34,072 nt of DNA from Acidobacteriota bacterium (GCA_018897435.1 JAHIKI010000034.1:1-34072), one strand, 5' to 3'. Positions 25,484-33,945 are shown, counted from the first letter of the stretch. Translations and numbers: made by a program. The notes: generated by a model from the sequence alone, not told the origin.

Positions 25484-26945
25484 GGTTGAAGCGCTTCTCG
25501 GGAATTTTGATCGCTCGTGAAACGCCCATGTAATAATTTAAATTAAAAAGCGGGATAAGCGGCAAGGATTGCAACCACAAGTCATGGGCGCGTTCATAGA
25601 TTTTCCGGCGCTTCTCACCATCCATTTCGCGCAGGCCATCTTCCAAAACGGCATCCATTTCCGGTTCGGAAAAACCGGCATAATTGAAGTAGCCGTCACT
25701 TGCAAGGATATCCTTCATATTCCAATCCATGTCCAATAAAAAAGCGGAAACGGCCAGGTCGAAATTCCCCTGCTTTAAATATTTCAAAAAAGTCTGGTAT
25801 TCCACAAAAACAGGTTTCAATTCAATGTTGAAGGCCTTCATCTCCTCGCACAAAAACAAGACCAGTTGCTTGCGTACAACCGATTCGCTGTTGGTCAGAA
25901 TTTTAAGCTTGCGGGGTGCGGGAAGGGCGACAGTTGGAAAGGTCTGCGGACGTTTTTCGGCGCTTAAATAAAGGAATGGTGAAAAAACCTTCTCGCCCGT
26001 TCCCTGCAAAAAGATATCCAAAAAGCTGGTCGGCAATAGGCGGTTGTACAGTATGCGCCGCAAATTCCGGTCGATTCGGGAATTCTTCATATTGAATACA
26101 AGGTAAGTGAATCCGAATTTATTGTATTTCAGCAAACTGAATTGTTTTTGCCATTTTTTCATTTTCGAATATGTTTTTGCGTCGTCACTATGAATTTCAA
26201 CCGCATCGATTTCGGCATTCAACAACTTCAGGGGGGCCTGCCTGGATTCCCTTAGTACGTAATAGCGAATCCTGGCAAAAGAACCACGTTGCGGCCAGAA
26301 AGGATTTTCCAGGAGTTCGAACCCTTCGGGCTCATTGCGGCGAGCCAACTTATAGGGGCCACTTCCCATGGGGACATGCCGCCTGAATTTCAGCGGATCA
26401 AAGCTCCTGATTTCTTCGGCATTCAATATTTTAAAAGTCAGATAGTTTTTCCAAGGAGCGAATTTTCCTTTTAATTTGATGCGCAAATTTAACGGGTCGA
26501 TGGCCTCGATTTTCTCCAAAAAATCGAGGTCCGCCAGATAAGGATACTCAAAAAGAGGGTTTTTAAGCAACGCCACCGTGGCCACAACGTCACGGCTGCT
26601 CAAAGTCGAACCATCGGCAAAAAACGCGCCCTTTTTCAACGTAAGCGAAATCTCCAGCCGCGCTTCATTTGGCGATGCCGCAGCGACCAGTTCCGGTCGA
26701 ATTTTTCCCTGGCCGTCAAAATAAAAAAGGGATTGGTAGATTTTGTTCATCACTGCTTGAGCCGTCTCGCTGGTCGCGTAAACCGGGTTGAACGTTGCAG
26801 GAAAATCAAAGCAGGCGATGCGCAAAAATTTCTTTTCCGCAGCAGTAAAAAAAAGCGGCAAAAAAACAATATAAAAAAAACAGAACCGGGAAAATTTCAA
26901 ATTAAAATTTCGAGCTTTGGAAGACGGAAGGCAACCGCATCCCAA
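25437..26945 (-). CDS. ABC transporter substrate-binding protein, family 5 (peptide/nickel type)
   Basis: This protein of up to 502 residues has an N-terminal hydrophobic export signal (FCFFYIVFLPLFFTAA) and the SBP_bac_5 fold. Markers are LRIACFDFPATFNPVYATSE, YQSLFYFDGQGKIRPELVAA, LTLKKGAFFADGSTLSSRDV, and near the C-terminus RKIYERAHDLWLQSLPLIPL. These proteins capture oligopeptides or related solutes in the periplasm. No permease or ATPase genes adjoin it. It lies 16 nt after nfu, so it is probably cotranscribed with nadA-nfu. The start at ATG 26945 has no good ribosome binding site; a TTG closer to the signal core is possible. Its 3' end overlaps the lnt fragment on the other strand. Confidence 0.88.
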   Translation of the reverse strand: MGCGCLPSSKARNFNLKFSRFCFFYIVFLPLFFTAAEKKFLRIACFDFPATFNPVYATSETAQAVMNKIYQSLFYFDGQGKIRPELVAAASPNEARLEISLTLKKGAFFADGSTLSSRDVVATVALLKNPLFEYPYLADLDFLEKIEAIDPLNLRIKLKGKFAPWKNYLTFKILNAEEIRSFDPLKFRRHVPMGSGPYKLARRNEPEGFELLENPFWPQRGSFARIRYYVLRESRQAPLKLLNAEIDAVEIHSDDAKTYSKMKKWQKQFSLLKYNKFGFTYLVFNMKNSRIDRNLRRILYNRLLPTSFLDIFLQGTGEKVFSPFLYLSAEKRPQTFPTVALPAPRKLKILTNSESVVRKQLVLFLCEEMKAFNIELKPVFVEYQTFLKYLKQGNFDLAVSAFLLDMDWNMKDILASDGYFNYAGFSEPEMDAVLEDGLREMDGEKRRKIYERAHDLWLQSLPLIPLFNLNYYMGVSRAIKIPEKRFNLIGSCGDFFYNLQGW

Positions 26946-26961
26946 ACAACGGCAATGACAT

Positions 26962-27195
26962 TTATTTGACCAAGCGCACTTCGCTGATTTCTGGAATTTC
27001 TTCTTTCATTACCTGTTCCACATAACCCTTGATTGTATAGGTGCTCATTGGACAACCAAAACAAGCTCCTTTGAGCCGCACCAGAACCGCCTTTTCTTCA
27101 GCCAGAACATCGACCAATTCAATATCGCCGCCGTCGCCCTGCAGCGCCGGCCGGACTTTTTTAATCACGGCCATAACTTTTTCCTTCAGTTCCAT
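26962..27195 (-). CDS. nfu: NifU C-terminal-domain Fe-S carrier protein
   Basis: This 77-residue protein consists only of the Nfu domain. Its start MELKEKVMAVIKKVRPALQG, then DGGDIELVDV, and the cluster-binding CxxC in GACFGCPMSTYTIKG are canonical. Nfu proteins bind a [4Fe-4S] or [2Fe-2S] cluster at a dimer interface and pass it to targets. It is encoded 9 nt after nadA, whose product needs a [4Fe-4S] cluster, so delivery to NadA is a reasonable inference. LipA, encoded elsewhere in the window, is another known type of Nfu client. There is a GGAG site upstream of the ATG. Confidence 0.93.
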   Translation of the reverse strand: MELKEKVMAVIKKVRPALQGDGGDIELVDVLAEEKAVLVRLKGACFGCPMSTYTIKGYVEQVMKEEIPEISEVRLVK

Positions 27196-27204
27196 TGTAA
27201 CTCC

Positions 27205-28119
27205 TCAATCGTATTTTAACATTTCCTGCAACGCCCGGCCAGCTTTTTCGCTGATGGCAGGATCGATTTCAATCTCATACTTTTCCTCAAGGAGAGAATC
27301 GTATATGTCTTTGAGCGCCGTCCGCTTCATGTTACTGCAGATCTTCTGGGACAGGGCCGGGAAAAAATATTTGCCGGGATTTTCTCTTTTCATTCTTTGC
27401 AGCAAACCTTGCTCCGTGGCAATGATAAATTCTTTTAATGGAGATTTTTTAACATAATTCAGCATGCCGCTAGTGGAAAGGACCTCATCGGCGCCGGCGA
27501 TCACTTCCGGGCGCACTTCCGGATGTACGATCACTTTCGCGTGCGGATAGCGGACCCGCATGGCCGTAATTTCCTCTTTTTTTATGCGGTGATGAACATA
27601 ACAGAAACCCTCAAACAAAATTACTTTTTTGGCCGGCACGAATTTCTGTACATAGCTTCCCAAGTTCTGGTCAGGGATAAAAATTATTTCTTTAGCCGGC
27701 AAATTCTCTACGACACGGATAGCATTGGCCGAAGTGCAACAAACATCGCTTTCCGCCTTGATCTCTACTGACGAATTTACGTATGTGACAACCATGGCTC
27801 CCGGATGACTGTCTTTCATTTCGCGCAGTTCGTCCACCGTGATCATATCGGCCATGGGGCAACCGGCATCGAGGCGCGGCAGCAGAACCTTTTTTTCAGG
27901 TGCGAGAATTTTGGCTGTTTCAGCCATAAATTTTACGCCGGCAAAAACAATCATGGCCTGGCTTAAGCCAACCGCTTTCCGGCTCAAATCCAGGGAGTCC
28001 CCTATGAAATCGGCGGCAAGCTGCACTGCCTCGATTTGGTAATTATGGGCCAAAATGATGGCGTTTTTCTCATTTTTTAACTTGCTGATCTTTTGGTTCA
28101 ATTCAAAGTTTTCATTCAT
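27205..28119 (-). CDS. nadA: Quinolinate synthase A
   Basis: NadA condenses iminoaspartate with dihydroxyacetone phosphate to quinolinate in de novo NAD synthesis. Starting at ATG 28119 it has 304 residues, the normal length, beginning MNENFELNQKISKLKNEKNA; the family's IILAHNYQ follows directly. The three Fe-S ligand cysteines are seen in LDAGCPMADM, in the SDVCCTSAN segment and in SQKICSNMKR. HPEVRPEV and STSGMLNYV are also conserved. Longer in-frame starts up to 28230 are rejected because a consensus promoter lies between them and 28119. No nadB is seen nearby. Confidence 0.95.
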   Translation of the reverse strand: MNENFELNQKISKLKNEKNAIILAHNYQIEAVQLAADFIGDSLDLSRKAVGLSQAMIVFAGVKFMAETAKILAPEKKVLLPRLDAGCPMADMITVDELREMKDSHPGAMVVTYVNSSVEIKAESDVCCTSANAIRVVENLPAKEIIFIPDQNLGSYVQKFVPAKKVILFEGFCYVHHRIKKEEITAMRVRYPHAKVIVHPEVRPEVIAGADEVLSTSGMLNYVKKSPLKEFIIATEQGLLQRMKRENPGKYFFPALSQKICSNMKRTALKDIYDSLLEEKYEIEIDPAISEKAGRALQEMLKYD

Positions 28120-28135
28120 TGGTTTTTTATGAATT

Positions 28136-28164
28136 ATTTTAGCCTTTTTAAACACCGCGGTCAA
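28136..28164 (-). promoter_or_regulatory. sigma-70-like promoter of nadA-nfu
   Basis: On the minus strand TTGACC (28159-28164), a 17-bp spacer and TAAAAT (28136-28141) predict +1 near 28129, leaving a 10-nt leader before the ATG at 28119. This decides the nadA start. Confidence 0.7.
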
Positions 28165-28288
28165 ATATCGGGAAATTAGCTTCATCACCAAGGACTTGCG
28201 GGTTTGACTATCACGGTGACGCAACTTCACTTTTCGGAATAATTGCTTTTTATTAAGAAATCATGATTATCGTTAACCCGAAATATTG

Positions 28289-28294
28289 TATAAT
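28289..28294 (+). promoter_or_regulatory. -10 element of the TRAP operon
   Basis: A perfect TATAAT lies 28 bp before the tatT ATG, with +1 predicted near 28301. The -35 region is weak (ttatcg at 16-bp spacing). An ATACGTAT palindrome overlaps the end of the -10, a possible operator position. Confidence 0.5.
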
Positions 28295-28321
28295 ACGTAT
28301 ACTCTTTTTGGAGATAAATTA

Positions 28322-29287
28322 ATGAAAAAAACATTTTTATCATTATGTTTTATAATCATAACGGCGCTGATTTTTCCCCCTGGCTGCTCAATAAAAAAAA
28401 TCGCCATGAATCAGGTGGCCAACGCTTTGACCGGCAAAACTTCGGGAACGGTATTTAGCGGAGACAATGACCCCGAACTGGTCGGCGACGCGTTGCCCTT
28501 TGCCATCAAAATGTACGAATCCCTCCTAACCGCCAATCCCGGGCACCAGGGATTGCGACTGCAGACAGGGAGCTTGTATATTATGTATGCCAACGCTTTC
28601 CTGCAGACGCCGGCCGTCATGCTCCCAGAAACAGAATACAAAAAGCAGGAGTTTGTTTTCAAGCGCGCCAAAAACTTGTATTTGCGTGGCCGCGACATTA
28701 TTCTCAGCGGTCTGGAAAACAAATTCCCGGGACTTCGCGAAGCTTTGCGAAAAAGAAACTTCAACCATGCCCTGCAATCCACAACCAGGAAAGATGCGCC
28801 CTTGCTCTATTGGGCCGGAGCCGGCTGGCTTGGCGCTTACGCCATCGATCCCTTTGACATGGATCTGGGCATGACCTTGCCCGCGGCAGCCGCTTTGATG
28901 GAGCGGGTTTTCAAGCTGGACAAGAATTTTGCCGACGGAGCGATCCACGAATTCTATATTTTATACTACGGCTCCCTGCCCGAATACATGGGGGGAAGCG
29001 CAGCGAAAGCCCGCGAACACTTCGATCAAGCGCTAGCCGTTTCCAATGGAAAATCTACTACTGCCTACCTGTCGCTGGCCACTACCGTTTCTATCAAAGA
29101 GCAAAACCTAGCTGAATTCAAAGCACTGCTAAACAAAGCGTTGGCCATGGATGCGGATTCGGTCCCGGAAAAAAGGTTGGTAAGCATCTTGAATCAACGC
29201 AAAGCAAAATGGCTGCTGGAACACATGGAAGATTACTTTTTGGAAACCGAAGAATCAGATCCAGCACCAGAGGAGAAAGGAACATGA
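28322..29287 (+). CDS. tatT: TatT-family TRAP-transporter-associated lipoprotein
   Basis: The protein has 321 residues, starting at ATG 28322 with GGAG 8 nt upstream. The signal peptide ends in a lipobox-like FPPGC (Cys22). The mature part is helical and resembles TatT of Treponema pallidum (Tp0956), a TPR-like trimer that binds the TRAP substrate-binding protein TatP. Markers are the spans beginning DPELVGDALPFAIKMYESLL, LLYWAGAGWLGAYA and YILYYGSLPEYMGGSAAKAR. The next genes are the binding protein and fused permease, exactly the TatT-associated TRAP layout. In T. pallidum the complex is proposed to handle hydrophobic ligands; the ligand here is unknown. Confidence 0.92.
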   Translation: MKKTFLSLCFIIITALIFPPGCSIKKIAMNQVANALTGKTSGTVFSGDNDPELVGDALPFAIKMYESLLTANPGHQGLRLQTGSLYIMYANAFLQTPAVMLPETEYKKQEFVFKRAKNLYLRGRDIILSGLENKFPGLREALRKRNFNHALQSTTRKDAPLLYWAGAGWLGAYAIDPFDMDLGMTLPAAAALMERVFKLDKNFADGAIHEFYILYYGSLPEYMGGSAAKAREHFDQALAVSNGKSTTAYLSLATTVSIKEQNLAEFKALLNKALAMDADSVPEKRLVSILNQRKAKWLLEHMEDYFLETEESDPAPEEKGT

Positions 29288-30276
29288 AATGGAAAAAATT
29301 TCTTGTCGCTCTGTTTTTTCTGCCCTTTGCTCTTGAAGCACAGGTAATAAAAATCGGCAGTATCGCCCCGGATCGTTCACCTTGGAACGATGCTTTAAAG
29401 GAGATCGGTCGCGAATGGGAAGCGATATCCAAAGGCCTGGTGAAATTAAAAATTTATCCTGGCGGTATTGCCGGCAGCGAAGAGGACACGATCCGCAAAA
29501 TGAAAGTAGGAACCCTTGGCGGCGCGGTCCTGACCAATATCGGCTTGACAAAGATCTATCCCGACGCATTCGTTCTCAGTATCCCGTTCATGTTCCATTC
29601 CGAAAAGGAAATGGCATATGTTATGGAGCGTCTCAATCCGATCTTTGAAAAGCAGATCCAGGAAAAAGGATTTAAGGTCATTATCTGGACCATGAGTGGC
29701 TGGGTGAATTTCTTTTCAAAAAAGCCGGTTTTGTATCCCCAAGATCTTAAGAAACAAAAATTGGCATTCAGCACCGGCGAGCCGGCAATGGAACAGGCCT
29801 GGAAAAAATCGGGTTACCACATCGTCCCCAGCGATTTAAAAGACCTGATGATGGCTTTGCAAAGCGGCATGGTCGATGCATTTTATCTTCCTCCGCTAAT
29901 AGCGGGTTCGGGACAGTATTTTCCTCTTGCTCCCCACATGTATTCGTTGAAAGTCGCTCCATTGGTGGGGGGCATGGTAATCATGGACAAAATATGGCAA
30001 CGAATCCCGGAAAATTTCAAACAGCCCATGCTGGATGTGGTGACCAGACTTTCAGATAAATTGGCCGGGGAAACCGCGGATCTGGAAAGAAAGGTTCTGG
30101 ATTCCATGAAAAAAAACGGCCTGATTATCCATGAACCTCCCTCCGACAGTTTGATGAAATGGAAGGAAGCGGCCAACAAGGGCATGGATGAGTTGATCGA
30201 AAAAGTATTCAGCAGGGAGATCTATGAGAAGCTACAGCAGATTTTGCAGGAATACCGAATGAAAAATGCAGGTTAA
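29284..30276 (+). CDS. TRAP transporter substrate-binding protein (DctP/TatP family)
   Basis: This 330-residue periplasmic protein has a Sec signal (MKWKKFLVALFFLPFALEAQ). DctP-family markers are IGSIAPDRSPWNDALKEIGR, LKIYPGGIAGSEEDTIRKMK, GTLGGAVLTNIGL and VDAFYLPPLI. The arginine that usually salt-bridges carboxylate ligands (in a consensus R-x-P-x near residue 150) is not obvious here; LYPQDLKKQKLAFSTGEPAM occupies that place. This agrees with a TatP-like protein whose ligand is not a simple dicarboxylate. The start overlaps the tatT stop (ATGA), with AGGAGAAAGG upstream. Confidence 0.93.
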   Translation: MKWKKFLVALFFLPFALEAQVIKIGSIAPDRSPWNDALKEIGREWEAISKGLVKLKIYPGGIAGSEEDTIRKMKVGTLGGAVLTNIGLTKIYPDAFVLSIPFMFHSEKEMAYVMERLNPIFEKQIQEKGFKVIIWTMSGWVNFFSKKPVLYPQDLKKQKLAFSTGEPAMEQAWKKSGYHIVPSDLKDLMMALQSGMVDAFYLPPLIAGSGQYFPLAPHMYSLKVAPLVGGMVIMDKIWQRIPENFKQPMLDVVTRLSDKLAGETADLERKVLDSMKKNGLIIHEPPSDSLMKWKEAANKGMDELIEKVFSREIYEKLQQILQEYRMKNAG

Positions 30277-32137
30277 ACCATTCCTGAAATTCGGAAAAGG
30301 GCTTGAGAATCTCCTGGCTTTTTTGTCTATTTTTCTGCTGGCTCTTTTCCCATTCCTGGAAGTGATCGCCCGCAAATTCTTTCACACCGGCATCAGAAAT
30401 TCCACTGAATATACCCATCATCTGGTTTTGATTTTGGCCTTTGTCGGTGCAGCCATAACCACAAGAGAAAATAAGCACCTTTCCCTTACCCTTAATTTGA
30501 AATTCAAACCACGAATTTTAAGCCGGATCCATGTGGTCACTTCCTTTCTAAACACCGCTTTTTGCACGGCTTTTGCCTGGTGTTCCATGTCCTTTTTGTT
30601 GAATGCCTTCGATGCCGGCGAAAAGATCGCTATTTTCCCCTTGCGCTGGATCGTCATGGTCATGCCATTGGGATACGTGCTGATGGCCTTTCGTTTCTTT
30701 CGGCAAGCCCCCGGAGGAGCATGGGGCAAAGGGATTGCTTCATCGGGATTCGCCTTCGGCACCTTGCTGGCATGGGGAGCACTGGCAAACATTGCCCAAG
30801 TCCTGGTCCCGGCCTGGGCCAACTTTTTCGATGCCCTGATTCCATTCTATCACCAGATCGGGATGCACCTGGCCTCGCCCATCATCGTACTTTTAATTTT
30901 AACGGCCCTGGCCGGAGTTCCGATATTTGTCGTTTTAGGCGGCATAGGCTACATGCTTTTCGCCCATACCGGCCAGCCCCTGGAAGTCGTTGCCAACGAA
31001 GCCTACTCACTTTTAATCAGCCATTCCATACCCGCCATTCCCCTTTTCACATTTACCGGCTTTATCCTCTCCGAGAGCAAGGCCGGAGAAAGGTTGGTCC
31101 GGCTTTTCAAAGCTGTTTTTTCCTGGTTCCCCGGTGGTCTGGCCATAATGGCCATCCTGGTATGCACGTTTTTTACCACTTTTACCGGCGCCTCTGGAGT
31201 CACAATATTGGCCGTGGGTGGATTGCTGTCTTATGTACTGATCGGCGGCCAATACAAGAAAAACTTCAGCAGCGGCCTGCTTACCGCAACCGGAAGCATC
31301 GGCCTGCTCTTTCCTCCGAGCTTGCCGGTCATCATTTACGGGGTTACCGCTCAAACCAGCATAAAGGATATGTTCGTGGGCGGGATCGTACCCGGAATCA
31401 TCATGGTAATGGCTATGGTTTTGGTTGCAATTTTTTACGCTTCAAAAAACAAAATCCGCCGGGAACACTTTGTTTTCAAAGAAGCCTATGCCGCCATCAA
31501 AGATTCTTTTTGGGAAATTCTTTTGCCAGTTATCATCATTTGGGGATATTTTGGCGGGATCACCACCCTGGTGGAAAGCGGCGCGGTCGCCGTTTTGTAC
31601 GCCCTTGTCGTTGAGGTTTTCATACATAAGGACATAAAATTCCGAGATTTGCCTCGGGTATTGCTCAAATGCATGCCCATCATTGGCGGTGTTTTGGCCA
31701 TTCTGGCCCTGGCCAAAGGACTTTCCTATTATATCGTGGATGCGGAGATACCCATGCAGCTGACCGCATGGGTGCAGAACAACATTCATTCCAAATACAT
31801 TTTTCTTTTGCTTCTTAATATCTCCTTGCTGATCACGGGCTGTTTCATGGATATTTTTTCAGCGATCATGGTCGTGGTGCCCTTGATTATCCCGCTGGGT
31901 AATCTATTCGGCATTCATCCGGTGCATTTGGGGATTATTTTTCTGGCCAACATGGAATTGGGCTATCTGACACCACCGGTTGGCCTCAATCTTTTTCTAG
32001 CTTCTTATACATTCAATGAGCCGCTCAGAAAATTGTATAAAGACGTTTTCCCTTTTCTGTTGATTCAAATCGTGGTGGTTTTATTGATCACCTACGTTCC
32101 CCTGCTTTCCACAGGACTGCTGGCATTTTTCAAATAA
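30266..32137 (+). CDS. Fused TRAP transporter permease (DctQ-DctM)
   Basis: This 623-residue integral membrane protein fuses the small (Q) and large (M) TRAP subunits. Residues about 1-150 form the four-helix DctQ part (FPFLEVIARKFFHTGIRNST, then EYTHHLVLILAF). A linker helix pair follows, and from about residue 200 the DctM part begins. DctM markers are IPAIPLFTFTGFILSESKAG, TFTGASGVTILAVGG, GSIGLLFPPSLPVIIYG and MELGYLTPPVGLNLFLAS. TRAP permeases use Na+ or H+ gradients. The start overlaps the binding-protein gene by 11 nt. Fusion is common in TatT-associated systems. Confidence 0.96.
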   Translation: MQVKPFLKFGKGLENLLAFLSIFLLALFPFLEVIARKFFHTGIRNSTEYTHHLVLILAFVGAAITTRENKHLSLTLNLKFKPRILSRIHVVTSFLNTAFCTAFAWCSMSFLLNAFDAGEKIAIFPLRWIVMVMPLGYVLMAFRFFRQAPGGAWGKGIASSGFAFGTLLAWGALANIAQVLVPAWANFFDALIPFYHQIGMHLASPIIVLLILTALAGVPIFVVLGGIGYMLFAHTGQPLEVVANEAYSLLISHSIPAIPLFTFTGFILSESKAGERLVRLFKAVFSWFPGGLAIMAILVCTFFTTFTGASGVTILAVGGLLSYVLIGGQYKKNFSSGLLTATGSIGLLFPPSLPVIIYGVTAQTSIKDMFVGGIVPGIIMVMAMVLVAIFYASKNKIRREHFVFKEAYAAIKDSFWEILLPVIIIWGYFGGITTLVESGAVAVLYALVVEVFIHKDIKFRDLPRVLLKCMPIIGGVLAILALAKGLSYYIVDAEIPMQLTAWVQNNIHSKYIFLLLLNISLLITGCFMDIFSAIMVVVPLIIPLGNLFGIHPVHLGIIFLANMELGYLTPPVGLNLFLASYTFNEPLRKLYKDVFPFLLIQIVVVLLITYVPLLSTGLLAFFK

Positions 32138-32172
32138 AGCCTTTTTCTAAAAAGTAATTCGTGCAAGAAGAT

Positions 32173-33522
32173 TTATTCAAACTCGGGTGAATTGCCAATC
32201 AGGATGGAAATGACTTTGTTTTCATTCGGGAAGACTTTTTTCATAAAATCAATTCCGTCTCCCTGGATGATGAAAAGCCCAGCAACCCCTTCCAGTTGCA
32301 CAAAGGGGGTCTTTTTTTCGGAATGGTTCAGCTTGATTTGGGGATAGTTAATGCGCATCATACCAAGGTTGCTGCCGATGCCGATACCTTTTTCAGTTTT
32401 AAAAAATTCGCTGATGAGCGAAATTCCCCATACTTTGCCTTTGTTTTCATATACATACAACAACGGCTCATTGCTTTGATCCAATATTTTGTATACATCA
32501 AAATAAACATCATTGACCAGAATTTTTCTTTTTAAAACAATATGAGATTCAATGAATAGCTTTTCCATCTGCGCAACAGTCATTCCCAAGGTGATGCGGC
32601 CGACGCTTTTTCCGGAGATCAACAATTCCCCGGGTATCGGCTTGCCAAGAAAACGAATGGAACGTAATTGCATGCGAACCATTTTCCCGGCAAGTGGAGC
32701 GGAGAGGGCAAAAAATTCCAGCCCCGCATCTTGGATTTCCACGCCAACCCGGGAAAAATCGGTACCCTTGACAATCTCAAGAACATTATCCGTTGATTTA
32801 ATATAACCATGTTTGGGCGTCGTGACGGTGATCTCCGAGGAAACCACATTCTGATTCTCAATTTTTTCAATCGCGTTTATTTTAAATCCGCGAAATTCTC
32901 CCTTGGTGATCTTGGTTCGCGCATTCCCACGGACAAGCATTTGGCTGCCCTGCAAAATTTCCAGCCGTTTTTTAAAAGCGTCGGCCAGTGCCGCCAGTTG
33001 CGGGTCGATGTCTTGAGAAATTAGCGGACCATTCGCCTTGACAGAACCGGGCGCCTGCCCTGCAAATGCATCATCCGTTAGAATTGTTTCCGAATATTTT
33101 GGTTCACGGATCAATAAATTATTAGAAAAAACTGAAGTATAGTCGCTTACACTTGATTTTTCTTCCTGTTTCGGCTCCTGGGTCTGAATTTTATTTGTGT
33201 CTTTCTTTTGCTGCGGACGATCGATAATAAAGAAAAGAACAATAAACAACAACACAACCGCCGACAAAATCCAGATCATTCGCATGGGAAGCGAACTTTT
33301 TAATTGTCCCGGCTGCGTTGCCATTGGCATGGCATCGACAGCAGGCGGGGGGGGGTGGTTTGCGGCTGTTTCCTTTTCATCAGCTTTTTTTGGCAACTTT
33401 ACCGATTCGCCTGCTTGTACTACCTTTGCTTGTTCCGGATCAGCTGCTATTCCGGTAGGAGGCTGGCCAAGATCACCGGACACGGGCGGGACATTTTTTT
33501 CGCTAGATTTCATTTCGGTCAT
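32173..33522 (-). CDS. Single-pass membrane protein of unknown function
   Basis: I do not recognise a named family. The 449-residue protein has a cytoplasmic, Pro/Ala/Glu-rich N-terminus with a run of prolines, one transmembrane helix at about residues 81-101 (MIWILSAVVLLFIVLFFIID), a polar linker, and a larger extracytoplasmic region. The C-terminal 170 residues contain GRITLGMTVAQMEKLF and GIGIGSNLGMMRINYP, motifs seen in many small envelope proteins with BamE-like or DUF1131-like folds; this is only a resemblance. ATG 33522 is chosen because an excellent promoter ends just upstream and GGAG lies 7 nt before it. Longer starts overlap the promoter. It is convergent with the TRAP operon. Confidence 0.8.
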   Translation of the reverse strand: MTEMKSSEKNVPPVSGDLGQPPTGIAADPEQAKVVQAGESVKLPKKADEKETAANHPPPPAVDAMPMATQPGQLKSSLPMRMIWILSAVVLLFIVLFFIIDRPQQKKDTNKIQTQEPKQEEKSSVSDYTSVFSNNLLIREPKYSETILTDDAFAGQAPGSVKANGPLISQDIDPQLAALADAFKKRLEILQGSQMLVRGNARTKITKGEFRGFKINAIEKIENQNVVSSEITVTTPKHGYIKSTDNVLEIVKGTDFSRVGVEIQDAGLEFFALSAPLAGKMVRMQLRSIRFLGKPIPGELLISGKSVGRITLGMTVAQMEKLFIESHIVLKRKILVNDVYFDVYKILDQSNEPLLYVYENKGKVWGISLISEFFKTEKGIGIGSNLGMMRINYPQIKLNHSEKKTPFVQLEGVAGLFIIQGDGIDFMKKVFPNENKVISILIGNSPEFE

Positions 33523-33538
33523 GAGCAACTCCGGGAAT

Positions 33539-33567
33539 AACATAAAACACCTGGCTTTTTTTGTCAA
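33539..33567 (-). promoter_or_regulatory. sigma-70-like promoter of the unknown membrane protein gene
   Basis: On the minus strand a perfect TTGACA (33562-33567), a 17-bp spacer and TATGTT (33539-33544) predict a leader of about 10 nt that begins with the GGAG ribosome binding site. Confidence 0.7.
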
Positions 33568-33756
33568 TCATTTAATCCTTCTATTGAAATGAATATCAAA
33601 TAGAATCGTTACAAATTTCCAAAAATCTTATTCCTGCTATATTTAATTTGCAATTCAATCAACCAAGTCAACAATAATACACATTTGCCATGCTTTTGTA
33701 CTGTTTAAAAAATGTCAATTCAGCCTGGATATCCTAAAAAGGAATATAAATCGAAA

Positions 33757-33945
33757 TTATTTCAATTCCTTGATCTCCTCGCGGCTTTGCACCTGGAAAA
33801 ACCTGTATTTTTCATAGACCTGGCCCAGGTAATAGAATTCGACCTGCCGCCGTCCCTGGCTGAGCTTCGGGATGTAGATGAAGGTCACGCCGCCAGTGTT
33901 GGATTCGCCGCCAAATGGCATTGCGACTCTATCCCTGATTCCCCA
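33757..33945 (-). pseudogene. Truncated ORF of unknown family next to an IS end
   Basis: A minus-strand frame of 62 residues (WGIRDRVAMPFGGESN onward, ending REEIKELK) terminates with TAA at 33757-33759. Its GC-rich codon use resembles real genes here, and a segment GGVTFIYIPKLSQGRRQVEF looks like a folded beta-rich domain. A TGA and an A/T-rich junction sit immediately upstream, followed by the IS end at 33964. It has no start signal, so it appears to be the 3' remnant of a larger gene. I could not name the family. Confidence 0.5.

Noticed and set aside
30562..31614. 350-codon second frame inside the fused TRAP permease gene
   Set aside because: Same-strand shadow of a well-conserved membrane protein; the composition (His/Arg/Cys-rich) is unnatural and no motif is present.
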